From the NCBI GenBank assembly GCA_036346405.1, contig CM070559.1:42039518-42103517 (forward strand): a stretch of DNA of 64,000 nt. The letters are read 5' to 3'. The position numbers and the translations under genes were made by a program. Positions 54,586-64,000 of the stretch are shown here, one piece after another (the stretch's first letter is position 1; each line of letters starts with the position of its first letter). The notes below the pieces were generated by a model. That model was not told the origin of the DNA. It saw nothing but the letters and a program-made list of their open reading frames with translations, and made no database searches. This DNA comes from Phyllostachys edulis (lineage: Eukaryota > Streptophyta > Magnoliopsida > Poales > Poaceae).

Positions 54586-55975
54586 TATAGGACCCAACAT
54601 GCCATGCTCTTTCATGCTGTATAGCTTGGATATATTGTTGCACGCTATAGTTGCTCTGAAAATGATATCAGAATAACACAAGTTATCATACATTCCACGA
54701 TAACTCCAGAAAAATTCAGACTATTAATTTACAAGCATGCTAGCGTAACGAACACTCCAACTGATCAAGATAAAGTGGTTACCTGTCGCTAAATCAGATC
54801 ACTTACAGCATCTGGCGGCAACCATGCATCATATACAGATTTGAGAATTCAGTCATACTTATGCACACAAGTATTCAATTGAGCATGATATTGGATAGCT
54901 CAGTTAAAGAATTACGCCATGCTCCATTTTAATGACATGTAGGCATACATACATATTAATATCATCCTAAGATGGCTAAATTCTTGATAAGTATGATAAA
55001 GAGCTCTAAGCCTCTTAAAGAAATCATAACTATGGACTATGGAGTGGAGTATTACTAAGTAGTAGATTGTTTGTTCAGTACTGAAAATAGGGATCAAGTC
55101 AAATCTGACTCTTCACTAGGGTTGGGTCAGGCTTGTACTAGTACATACGACAACAACAATGAATCATGCAACCATGTACTTTCAGTTTTCAAAAACATCC
55201 GTTCACTTCAATAAATGCAGGAGGTCAAGATTAGAATGCAAAAAAGAATTACAAGGACAAGTGGAGAACTTACGACAATACGGAAGTCCATTTGTATAGA
55301 GAAGATGCTAGATCGCTCATGTATTACTCGTTGCACAAGTACATAATCGTATAGTCGTAGTTTTTTGTGATGTATAGTCGTAGTTCCAACCATTTGCACA
55401 TCATCTAATCCGTATCTCCACTTTCACTAATTTGCGGTTACCCACACCTATGTTTTCTCACGAACACTCTGCAATTTGTGACACGTGTCCACGACCTACG
55501 TTTCCTCACTGACACGCTGCAATTTGCGATACGTGTCCACGATCGTGCCTTGTACCAACACGTGAAGAACAGGGAACCATCAGAAGAAGCAGATCCGGGA
55601 GTTTCATGACTTTCATCCCCAAATCCAAGGTTCGTGGATGAAATTTTCGAAATCAGAAGTTTTTACTGTAAATTGGAAGTTCCCGAATTGATTTTTTTTT
55701 CGAATCTCAGTTGAAAGTTCCCAAGTTGAATTTTTTTTCTAACTCAATTGAATGTTCCCGAATTTGAAAGGTTTTGTACCTCAATTTAAAGTCTTGAATC
55801 TCAGTGGAAATTATCAAATTTGATTTGTTTGAATCTTGTTGAAAGTTTTTGGTTTCTCAGTTGAAATTTAACTACTTTTTGTTGGGCCATCGGATGAAGG
55901 GAGAGGGGAGAGTCAGCCAGCCAGGGGGACGGGGAGTGAGGAGCAAAGCGCTAAAGCGTCTCGGTTGATGTCTTA
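54586..55975. other. Intergenic DNA with short repeats
   Basis: No gene is recognised. A roughly 55-bp tandem pair lies at 55445-55550 (CTGCAATTTGTGACACGTGT and CTGCAATTTGCGATACGTGT). TCAGTTGAAAGTT words recur at 55700-55870. Confidence 0.4.
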
Positions 55976-55976
55976 A

Positions 55977-56256
55977 GACATGCATAATGATACAGACAGT
56001 TACTGTCTATAGCAATTCTCCATATTACATATAGATAGCACTAAAGACAGCTCATACAATAGCTTATGGTGATACAGTCGACTACACGATTGTAGACAGT
56101 ACACAATCTTTTAATGCTTTCCTTAGTTCTGATGATATAGTCAGCTACAGGATTGTAGACAGCACATTTCTCTCTTTATTCTCTTTCATCAACGTCAGCT
56201 TAAATCATATGTAGCAAAGGCTATAGACGGCTGATGTAAGCTTATTATACATGGCC
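55977..56256. mobile_element. Tourist-like MITE of about 280 bp
   Basis: The left end GACATGCATAATGATACAGACAG and the reverse complement of the right end, GGCCATGTATAATAAGCTTAC, align as an imperfect terminal inverted repeat. TTAA/TAA is present at both borders (55973-55976 and 56257-56260). GTCTATAGC words lie at both inner ends and GATTGTAGACAG occurs twice. Length and duplication fit PIF/Harbinger-derived Tourist MITEs. Confidence 0.75.
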
Positions 56257-56504
56257 TTAACACGCATCTACGCCCACCTCGAATCTCTTACCCTCTTTGC
56301 AACTGAAATTTTTTTTCTATAACACCAATGCTAAGCATGACTATATGGCACCATCCCTAGGATGCGAACACATGGCAATAACAAATCTTCGTGTATCTCA
56401 CCCTCTAACCCCACTCTCCCATGTTTTTCTTCCCAGGTTGTCCCTCCATCCGGTCGAGCGTGTGGTTCCTCACATCTTCCTCTCCTCGTCGAGCGGCCGG
56501 CCAG

Positions 56505-56654
56505 ATGTCGGAGCCTACTCGCCGTCGCCCAAGCGAAGAACCGCGTTCCAGTCTGAATCCTGATGACAGCAATACTGATGATCAGATGAACAAAGAAAGA
56601 TCTCCAATGGGTTTAGCAGCAAGTGATGCATGCGATTTGTTCACTCCAATTTAG
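56505..56654 (+). pseudogene. Possible 5' exon of the FAR1-type sequence
   Basis: An ATG at 56505 opens MSEPTRRRPSEEPRSS, a hydrophilic 49-residue frame ending at 56654. FAR1/MULE transposase genes often start with such an acidic, Ser-rich leader, and the FAR1 domain begins about 400 bp further on. The join is speculative. Confidence 0.3.
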
Positions 56655-57069
56655 AGTTCCTTGGTTCAGTTGCAAGTTTGTATCTAAGTAATGCAGTTTA
56701 TATAACCTGAAACTTTTATATTGAATTATGCGTCCAGATCGATCTATTTGAATTGGTCATGACAGGGGCATGTTAAACATTATCAACCTGTAAAAATGAG
56801 CAAAGAACAGGGCAATGAGAAGTCACCGTTTTTTTCGTGTATAGCAAGGCTTGCTTTTAGTGTTCTTACGTGTTCCATTAAGGGAGACAAAGAGCCCAGC
56901 AATACTGAAATAGATAGCCCACCAATACTGAAATAGATAGTGATGTTCTGATTTTTTTTTTATGGCTGAGTATGCCTGAGCACAGTACATCCTGGATATG
57001 ATACACTAGTTAATAAATAGATGTCAAGCTCTACTAATATGTCATCTTTCCTTTAGTGTAGGTAGATCG

Positions 57070-58372
57070 TAGATGATCAAAGTTCTATCTCTGACCATAT
57101 ACCAAAGGTCGGCATGACCTTTAAATCTGAAAAGGATGCATATGACTTCTATAACTCATGAGCTGGAAAGATTGGATTCAGTATCCGGAAGTGCCATGCA
57201 AAATCAAGAGCTGATAAAACTTTACGTGGCAAGCATTTTGTATGCGGTAACGAAGGTCAAAAGAGCTCACTCAACACATGAAAGCAAGAAAGAACGTGCT
57301 TCAACAAGGTCAGATTGTGAAGCTCGTGTTGAATTCAACATTTCTGGAGAGGGTATTTGGATGAAGGTTGTCAAAATCAGATCGGAGGTTCTTCAGCAGG
57401 ATCGCGAATCGTAGGATCAATGTAAAAATATAAGATCCTACATGATTCTACAAAAGAAATATTTTTTTAAAAAAACTATCGGGTATTTTAGCACTTCTAC
57501 ATTTTTAAAAGTATACCTTTTGAACTTTCGTTTACAAAAATATAGCGCAAAGTAAAGATCATGTGTTATTTATGCAAATTATAGTGGACATGAAGAGATA
57601 AAAAGTAAAAGTTTACAATTAAAAGGACATATACAACTAATTATGAACATTTTGATCATGATTCTACAAAAGTTTTGGTAGAATCGTAATAATATTAAGA
57701 TTCTACCTAAGATCAGATCGGTGCAGTCAATATAGGGTTGTAGAGTCGTAGGATCGTACGATAGAATTGAGATTTTGACAACCTTGATTTGGATGGTGCA
57801 GAAAGTTGAACTTAATCATAATCATGCTCTTGTAAATCCAAGCAAGGCTCATATGCTTAGGTCCCAGCATCGTCTTTTGGAGGCTGACAAACACATCATT
57901 AACCATATGCAACAAGCAGGAATTGGGCCATCTGACATATACAATTTCTATGAACAATGGTCTGGTGGAGACGAAAACGTATCTTTTTTGCCGATGGATG
58001 CAAAAATTATGTCAATCGTGAACGTAAAAAGTACTTGGAAGCTGAATATGCAGACTTTACTGGAGTATTTGAACAACAAGCAAGTAGAAGATCCTTCATT
58101 TTTTACTCTGAACAGTTCGACAAAGAGGATGGCAGAATATGTAACTTCTTTTGGACAGATGGTCAAGCTATCATAGATTATGAATCCTTTGGTGATGTTT
58201 TGTCAGTCGACACCACATTTCAGACAAACAAGTTTGAAATGCCATTTGCTCCAATACTTGAGACTAACCATCACAAACAAACTATTGTTTTTGGAGCCGC
58301 ACTATTATATGATGAAAGTGCTGAATCTTTTTTTTTTGGCCTATTCAGTACCTTTCTGAAAGAAGCCACCTG
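57070..58372 (+). pseudogene. FAR1/MULE transposase fragment, MITE-interrupted
   Basis: The first part (57070-57363) reads PKVGMTFKSEKDAYDFYNS, a stop, AGKIGFSIRKCHAKSRADKT and CEARVEFNISGEGIWM, the FAR1 DNA-binding domain. After a 423-bp MITE the reading resumes with VQKVELNHNHALVNPSKAH and DIYNFYEQWSGGDENVSF. One base is missing in the A-run at 58002-58006. The other frame then gives NRERKKYLEAEYADFTG, ICNFFWTDGQAIIDYESFGD and VLSVDTTFQTNKFEMPFAPI, the start of the MULE DDE domain with its first Asp. Similarity ends at about 58372, so the core is incomplete. Relatives are MULE transposases and the domesticated FHY3/FAR1 transcription factors. Which one this was cannot be told. Confidence 0.88.
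57364..57786. mobile_element. 423-bp MITE with 9-bp target duplication
   Basis: ATTTGGATG flanks it on both sides (57355-57363 and 57787-57795), so FAR1-type coding reads straight through when it is removed. The ends AAGGTTGTCAAAATC and GATTTTGACAACCTTG are inverted repeats, and the TIR is short. A 9-bp duplication points to the Mutator superfamily. GTAGGATC and GATTCTAC words recur inside. Confidence 0.9.
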
Positions 58373-58375
58373 AAA

Positions 58376-60060
58376 TGTAATCACCCAGAAAAGCCTTAGG
58401 TCAGTCAACCAAAGCTTGGCTCTAGACTGCCATCGACAAAAGTTTGATCCACAAGAGCGGTCGGGTTTATCACGTCAGCACTACTTGTTGGCATTTTTAG
58501 CCTTAATATTGTTCTCTGGATTGTTGAAAGTATGTGAAATAATTAAGCTAAAATGACAAAATTCCAGAAGACATCAAGTTTGAAGGTCACTACTGACTAA
58601 TAAAGAAGATGATGCCAGAAAAGAATTAACTCGATGGTCACACCAGTAAACATAATATTAACAAACTTATATACACACTGAAGTTCTCAGCAGAAATGGA
58701 CATCAGCTATAACCAAAACTGAAACAAGCTTACACCACGTACTAACACAAACAGATGCTAATAACAACCATGAGAAAAAAGGACTCCACAAGATTATAAC
58801 ATAATGTGAACTGCTGGTCTAGTGCTCAATTAATACTTCGTTTCTTAACCCTACAACTAGAGTACTACCCCTTCACACATAGCTAGAAACTTTACTAATC
58901 AAGTAGCAGAAAACAGCTGCCACACGCCTAGTTTTCTCATGTGAAGAGATGCTCACAGAGCAATCAATTAACTAGTAGATGTCTGCTGATACAGACTCAG
59001 AAAAGCATAATACCAACAGCAAGCAACACAACTGCTACTATAAGAGATTAACAGAAGAGCACCCCAGTCGACAAATAGCTACACTGAACAACTAGCATCT
59101 TATGATCTAGTATACAAGAACCACCCAATTTAACAAAATGCAGACCACGAACAGGAATACTAGTTCTAGTGCTTGTTGCAAGAAAAAGGAATATAGGAAT
59201 TCTCACAGCGCGATTACAGAATCCGAAGGATGGTGGGGCACGTCGCAATGACGCTGTCCTAGAGAACAATATCGCCCTGCCTTCGCCGCGGGATCCCGGC
59301 GCCTATTCCCGGAGATACAACACCAACGCCCGGCATCTGTGGCAAGACGAACGACGGACTTGAAGTTTGGGGAGAAGAAGCGCAGCAACTTGAAGGAACA
59401 CGAGCGGACTGGAACAGAGCGCTGCGAGGATGCGCCGCCGGGTTGCGCACTCACGAGGACTGCGCTAATCAGCCGCCGCGCCGCCGCGGGGAATAGCCGG
59501 AGCTTCGCACCGAGAGCAGAAGCTAATGGGGGCGGTGGAGGATCTGTCCTTCTCAGAGATGGGGAGAGGAACCCCGTTTATTCCGGTGGAGAGGAGCTCC
59601 GCCCGCCTCAAACGATTCATCCGAAGAAATTGGATCGGCGCCGTGGCTCTCGTACGCACGTTGGGAGGAATTGGATCGAGCTCCCGTCGCCCGAAACGGC
59701 CGCGCACGGGGACAGGGAAGAACCCTGTTTCCGTCGCACGGGCATTGAGAGGATAGGCTCGATCGGAAGCAAAATTTGCTAGGCCATAGCCGTTGATCCT
59801 CCGCAATTATCTCGAATAGAGGACTGATACGGAAGGACCTCACCTCTCCCCCACCGAATGTTTTTTCCGGCTCGAACCCCTTCTGCTATGCTCTTCGTTG
59901 CAATTGTAACAGAGCATATATCTGTTTCCTCCCTATCTTCAAATGACAGGTGGCCTTCATCTCATGCTCCAATTGATTTCCATTTTCTACTATTTCCAGT
60001 AAATAAAAAAATCTCAAAAATTGGAAAATTTATTTAATTTTCTGTTAAAAATTCCCACAA
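58376..60060. other. Unassigned DNA with a GC-rich island
   Basis: 58376-59200 is AT-rich without recognised features. 59210-59840 is GC- and CpG-rich with open frames on both strands (plus 59339-59782, minus 59465-59843). Their peptides are Arg/Gly/Ser-rich and show no domain. It may be the 5' end or promoter of a gene or gene fragment, but no coding frame can be chosen. Confidence 0.4.
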
Positions 60061-60066
60061 AAAGGC

Positions 60067-60216
60067 TGTTGAATGCATGGAAGATAGTTTTGACAAGTGG
60101 GCTTCGGAGGTAGAAACTTTACTAAGCCGACTAAGCTCGGATGACATTGAGATCCCGGACTGTTCTCTCGAGTGTACTGAAGATGTTGCAAAGACACGTG
60201 TGTCGTTTAGAGCATA
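60067..60216 (+). pseudogene. Short unrecognised exon-like fragment
   Basis: An open frame without its own start reads AVECMEDSFDKWASEVETLL then SRLSSDDIEIPDCSLE and ends at a stop (60214-60216). The composition looks coding (acidic, Ser-rich), but I do not recognise it. The first 28 bp or so (GCATGGAAGATAGTTTTGAC...) recur at 60221, directly before the copia LTR. Confidence 0.3.
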
Positions 60217-60254
60217 AGATGCATGGAAGATAGTTTTGACAAGTGGGACTTCTT

Positions 60255-60393
60255 TGTTCTCTTTATTTTTCTTTTCATGATCAATCTTTTATAATAAGAT
60301 CTCCTATCTATATAGTAGAGACCTCTTAGAGTTTTGGATGGGGCCCCACCTATGGGTCAATTTCACTTTGGCCAAGCCCATGGTTTCCCAACA
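60255..60393 (-). mobile_element. 139-bp LTR of a Ty1/copia element
   Basis: On the minus strand it runs TGTTGGGAAACCATGGGC to AGAGAACA and is preceded by the purine tract GCACAAGGGGGAG (60394-60406), so it is the 3' LTR. Such short LTRs are usual for some plant copia families. TTCTT lies outside it (60250-60254) as the candidate target duplication. The 5' LTR is not in view. Confidence 0.8.
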
Positions 60394-60659
60394 CTCCCCC
60401 TTGTGCACCCATCCTCATATGTTCATGCCTCGTCAAAACTCCATAAAAATTCAGTGAAAAAAATTTGGAGAAAGAGTACATAATACACGTTCTACTATGT
60501 TGCACGAATTGCCTCATTAAGAACCTTAACCGAGAAACTTAAGAGAAACTCATCAAGGGAAAAAGAGTGCAATCCACCCAATTTTATTTAATCTCCAGGA
60601 TTTATTCTGTGGGTACTCGATCTTCGTGATCAAGTTTCAATAATGAGTTCATGAAGATT

Positions 60660-61518
60660 CTCTCATGAATTCTGTACTGCTCTAAGTCTCATCATTCTAA
60701 TTTCATATATGCATCTTTCAAAGCTAGACGTTGAAAGTGGCTTAGTGAATAAATCTACAAGATTTTCACGTGACTTAGTATGCAATACTTTAATTTTGTC
60801 CATCTTTTGCAATTCATGAGCATAGAAGAACTTGGAGTTGATATACTTTGTGAGATGACTCTTCACATAACACATATGCACTTGTACAACACAAGATACA
60901 TTATCTTCATAGATAATAGTAGGGGTTTACGCGGTACTCAATCCACACGACTGCTGGATGTGGTGAATCACTCGCCGAAGCCAAGCACATTCTCGTGAGG
61001 CCTCGTACAGTGCTATGATTTTCGAGTGGTTCATCGAAGTTGATACAAGACTTTGCTTAAACGATTTCCATGAAATTGCAGTTCCACCATATAGGAATAC
61101 ATAGTATGTTTGCGACTTGGTTGTATACGGGTTCGACAGGTACTTGGCATCTGCATAGCCAACAATAGATAGGTCTTGGTTCTTTCTGTAGAATAGACCA
61201 AGGTCTTTGCTTCCTTTGAGGTATCGGAAGGTCTCCTTTATTCCCTGACAATGTCTTTTGGTACGTTCTGCATTATACCTTGCTAATAGGTTTACGGCAA
61301 AGCCAATGTCCGGTCTAGTACAGTTCACTAAGTGCATGAGTGCTCCTACTGCACTTAAGTACGGGAATTCTAGTCCCAGGAATTCTGTGTGTCCCCCAAC
61401 ATGTAGTTGGTAAATTACAATTATGCAAAAGTGGTCGGGTAATAAATTTAATCCTTTTAATTAATGCCTCTACTAGTACATTCTGGGTGTGGACATGCGG
61501 TACGGAATGCTCAACATT
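60660..61518 (-). pseudogene. Ty1/copia RT-RNase H C-terminal fragment
   Basis: From 61400 leftward the minus strand reads FLGLEFPYLSAVGALMHLVN, then CTRPDIGFAVNLLARYNAER and FRYLKGSKDLGLFYRK. RNase H follows with VGYADAKYLSNPYTTKSQTY and IIALYEASRECAWLRRV. After a frame change at about 60900 come SRENLVDLFTKPLSTSSFER and MMRLRAVQ. The usual GYADAGY reads GYADAKY. The element is cut at 61518 by the LTR element starting at 61519. The region 60407-60660 is its 3' non-coding part. Confidence 0.9.
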
Positions 61519-63194
61519 TGTAGGACCGGAAAGGCGACTAGAGGGGGGGTGAATAGACGCTTTCTCTATTTTTCACCTCGATCGAACTCAACACTACTTT
61601 CAATCCAATAGCTATAAAAGCTATAAAGATCTGTATACAGGCACAGCGGATGACCTGTGTTGAATCCAATCAAATCCCAATGCAAAAGATCAAAAACATC
61701 TCACAACCGCATAGGAAGATGCGCAAGGAAAAACTAGCTTGCTGTATATACGAGATGAACAGTAACAGCTCAAGATGCAATTAAGAAATAAATTGAGGCA
61801 CTGCATGTAAAAGAAAAAGATGATGATCATTACAGCCGCCGCCATTTCACAAGAGCCCGACAGACACGGCAAAAAAAAACAAATCCAAAATCAAAGCAAA
61901 CCTTTGGATTCTAGATTTCTCTGATACACATGAGACTATAGGCTGCGCACACACAGGCTTTTTGGCATCAAAGCAAGAAGCAAAAACAGCGAATGCTACA
62001 GCCGCCACCGCCAAAGACTCCAGATTTTTCAAGGCGCCGCCACCGGATCTGATTTTCTCGGACGAGCCAACCAAATTAAAGAGCAAAGCGCCAAGGTGAT
62101 GGTTCTCTTGGAACATGCCGCCACCAACTTTAGTTTCTCCTAGAGGACACCTCTGAGCGCCACGCGCCTAGGACATCTATACTCTCTTTTTGTAGCGGCA
62201 AGAACAAGTCACCGGCTATTATTTTTCCAGCGGCACTCACAAACAATTACCGCCTCCTATTTTTTGTCTCTGAAAGCGACCATGAAAGGCCATGCACACG
62301 GCTCTACAAGCGCAGCCCTCCAGATTTTTCAAGGCAGCCCCCAAAACATAATGTCCCATCTCCAAAAACCTTTTATAGGGCAGCCTCTAACCCTAAAGAC
62401 CTTCTAGAAGATTTACCCTAATGGGCTTCTGTTAAGGCCTAATATCAACGGAACACACACGCACGCATATAAAAGCGTCGTCTTCAATTCTCTTGACTTA
62501 AACCACTTCCTTTGCACTGTCTCGCGCCATGGTTTAGCCAAAAGGTCACCAAGATGGTATTTGGTAAAATTACCAAAATACCCCTTCTTGATCTTTTCCG
62601 AAGACCGAGTCCAAACCTATTGAAGCAATCGCCTGCTTCGCCACGTGTAGGTTGATCAACGGCTCCATGTCGTCAAGTCTCTCCCGTCCGGATCCCACCG
62701 GCACCACTGAGCACTTGCAACGACTCCCGCGCCGCTTGATCCAATCAGTCGCATCGAACCGCCCGTTCGGTCATCCACATCCATTCTGCGCCATGCTTGA
62801 ATTCATTGACCTCACCCGGCATCCTTGATCGTTCTGGACCTCAGCTCTCCAAGCTTAGTCCCGATCCTCCTCGCTGTTGACCGTCGTTGACCTCCAAGCA
62901 ACCTGCACAGTAATAAACCAAGAAACCATTTCCGGGAACACGTTCTTTACAACTTGACCCACGTTAGCCAAAACATGCATCATGCAACACATATGCAATG
63001 ATAACCATGAACTTGACCTAACAACCACAAAACGCCGCCACGAGGGCCGGCGAAACATGCCAACACCGGTCAGACCGCCACTGACCTGACAGATCTGAAA
63101 TTTTGCCGAAAACGCGTGAAACTTCAAACCAAAAGCACCATTGCCAATTATTTCATCATCCTAAGATCATAAGCATATCCCCATGATATCCACA
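61519..63194 (-). mobile_element. 3' LTR (family A) of an element running off the window
   Basis: It starts TGTAGGACCGGAAAGGCG and ends CATGATATCCACA. It is followed by ATCTCCCCCTTGATGAAC (63196-63213), the reverse complement of a polypurine tract, so the element reads on the minus strand and this is its 3' LTR. ACATT precedes it (61514-61518). It matches the solo LTRs at 29164 and 48233, and the polypurine tract gives their orientation. It interrupts the copia element. Confidence 0.92.
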
Positions 63195-64000
63195 ATCTCC
63201 CCCTTGATGAACACATTGGCAATCTCTTAGAAAATGTAAGTTTGTGGTTTGAAAAGTAAAATACTCGCAAGACAAAGGCACAACTTGGTCCATTAGCAAG
63301 AGAAAGCAATGGAAATGACCAAGCTGGCTTCAGAATAGCATAAACAAGTGAGATAAGGCAAAAGAAAGCACAAAAGCTTCCAATTCCGAAGAATCGACAA
63401 AAATCTCACTTACGGTCCATAAGGAAGAACAATTGTTCTATTTGACCTTAGATCATTGTGAGGCTTCAAGATTTGCAATTCAAGTTAGAAAAGGCAATAA
63501 GACCAAAAGAATGCAATATGAATGCTCCCCCTCACTATGATCATCATTTTAAAAGAGAGAATATGAAATTTCAATTTCTCAATTTCTCCCCCTTACAAAA
63601 CTTCTCCTCCATAACCAAAAAGCTCTTCATTAACAATACATTTTCATTATATCTTCTCCCCCTGTGACAATGGATTCATCAAGGAATCATCCCTTCTTCT
63701 CATCCAGAGATGACAAATGCACAAGCAAGGAAGAAGCAAAAGAAAGAGCATGCATGAAATGCAATGGGGTGGCTTCATTTTTGTTTTAATTTTTTAATTT
63801 TTAAGGTAAAAGAAGCTTTGGAGATTACTCAATTGAACAGGCTAGCATTTCTACCATTACTCAAGATACAACAAGCCTGACAAAGCTAGCAAGATCATGA
63901 TAAGACATATATAACAAAGCTAGGCTAATGGGCTCAATATATCACATGTTGTTGGATTAAAGTAAACAATGCTTCAAAATTAGCAAGTTCAACAACAGGT
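63195..64000 (-). mobile_element. Internal region of the family A element
   Basis: A polypurine tract adjoins the LTR. Further pyrimidine runs (CTCCCCCTC at about 63525, TTTCTCCCCCTTAC at about 63585, TCTCCCCCTGTG at about 63655) recur in this non-coding 3' internal part. No pol motif is visible on either strand before the window ends, so the superfamily is not settled here. Confidence 0.75.

Noticed and set aside
56297..56563. Alternative frames around 56300-56650 as a separate gene
   Set aside because: Three overlapping plus-strand frames with no motif. Only the frame from 56505 was kept as a tentative leader exon.
59339..59843. Possible gene in the GC island (ORFs of 147 and 113 codons)
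   Set aside because: Frames are open on both strands with no conserved motif. It is described only as a GC-rich island.
1..64000. tRNA or rRNA genes
   Set aside because: No cloverleaf with A/B-box pairs or conserved rRNA stretches was noticed by eye; a dedicated scan would be needed to exclude a tRNA fully.

Overview
This is plant nuclear DNA. The signs are exon-intron genes with GT-AG junctions, Ty3/gypsy, Ty1/copia and LINE retrotransposons, hAT, Mutator-like (MULE) and PIF/Harbinger DNA transposons, and small MITEs. The LTR families and the protein flavour look like a grass, most likely Oryza; that placement is inference. Almost nothing is low-copy genic sequence, so a repeat-rich (for example pericentromeric) setting is likely. 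No rRNA, tRNA, CRISPR array or bacterial-style operon was seen.

One gene looks intact: a seven-exon alpha-type carbonic anhydrase on the minus strand (32778-34750). Its secretory N-terminus, zinc-ligand histidines and splice sites are all readable, and the exons join into 278 codons without a break. A second host gene, a class I/II (kynurenine/glutamine transaminase-like) aminotransferase at 14165-15404, is a pseudogene with two frameshifts, a stop codon and a 62-bp MITE inside its coding sequence.

Layout. 1-4.1 kb: non-coding sequence, a purine-rich GC block and the tail of a PIF/Harbinger transposase. 4.4-12.8 kb: a decayed gypsy element (gag, protease, start of RT) cut by a 3.2-kb solo LTR with perfect TSD, then two more LTR copies of that type in opposite orientation. 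14-15.7 kb: aminotransferase pseudogene. 16-18.8 kb: chromovirus pol, nearly open but for one stop made by a 45-bp tandem duplication. 18.9-24.4 kb: a copia fragment split by a 4,989-bp hAT element with an 8-bp TSD. 24.7-26.4 kb: solo LTR with a minisatellite. 26.4-32.7 kb: LTR-like sequence, unassigned DNA and another solo LTR. 32.8-34.8 kb: carbonic anhydrase. 36.5-40.3 kb: a MULE with two ORFs but no catalytic core. 41.4-53.3 kb: a minus-strand LINE that received two separate nested insertions. 54.3-58.4 kb: hAT MITE, Tourist-like MITE and a FAR1-type transposase fragment split by a 423-bp MITE. 60.2-64 kb: copia 3' end interrupted by an LTR element that runs off the window.

The window is best read as insertion stratigraphy: target-site duplications and interrupted reading frames allow much of the order of events to be worked out. 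I found no convincing undescribed functional system. The most distinctive unexplained patterns are palindromic arrays inside particular repeats (GGTCWGACC in one LTR family, GTCGCTCAAC inverted pairs at both ends of the MULE, AGACATGTCT in another LTR).
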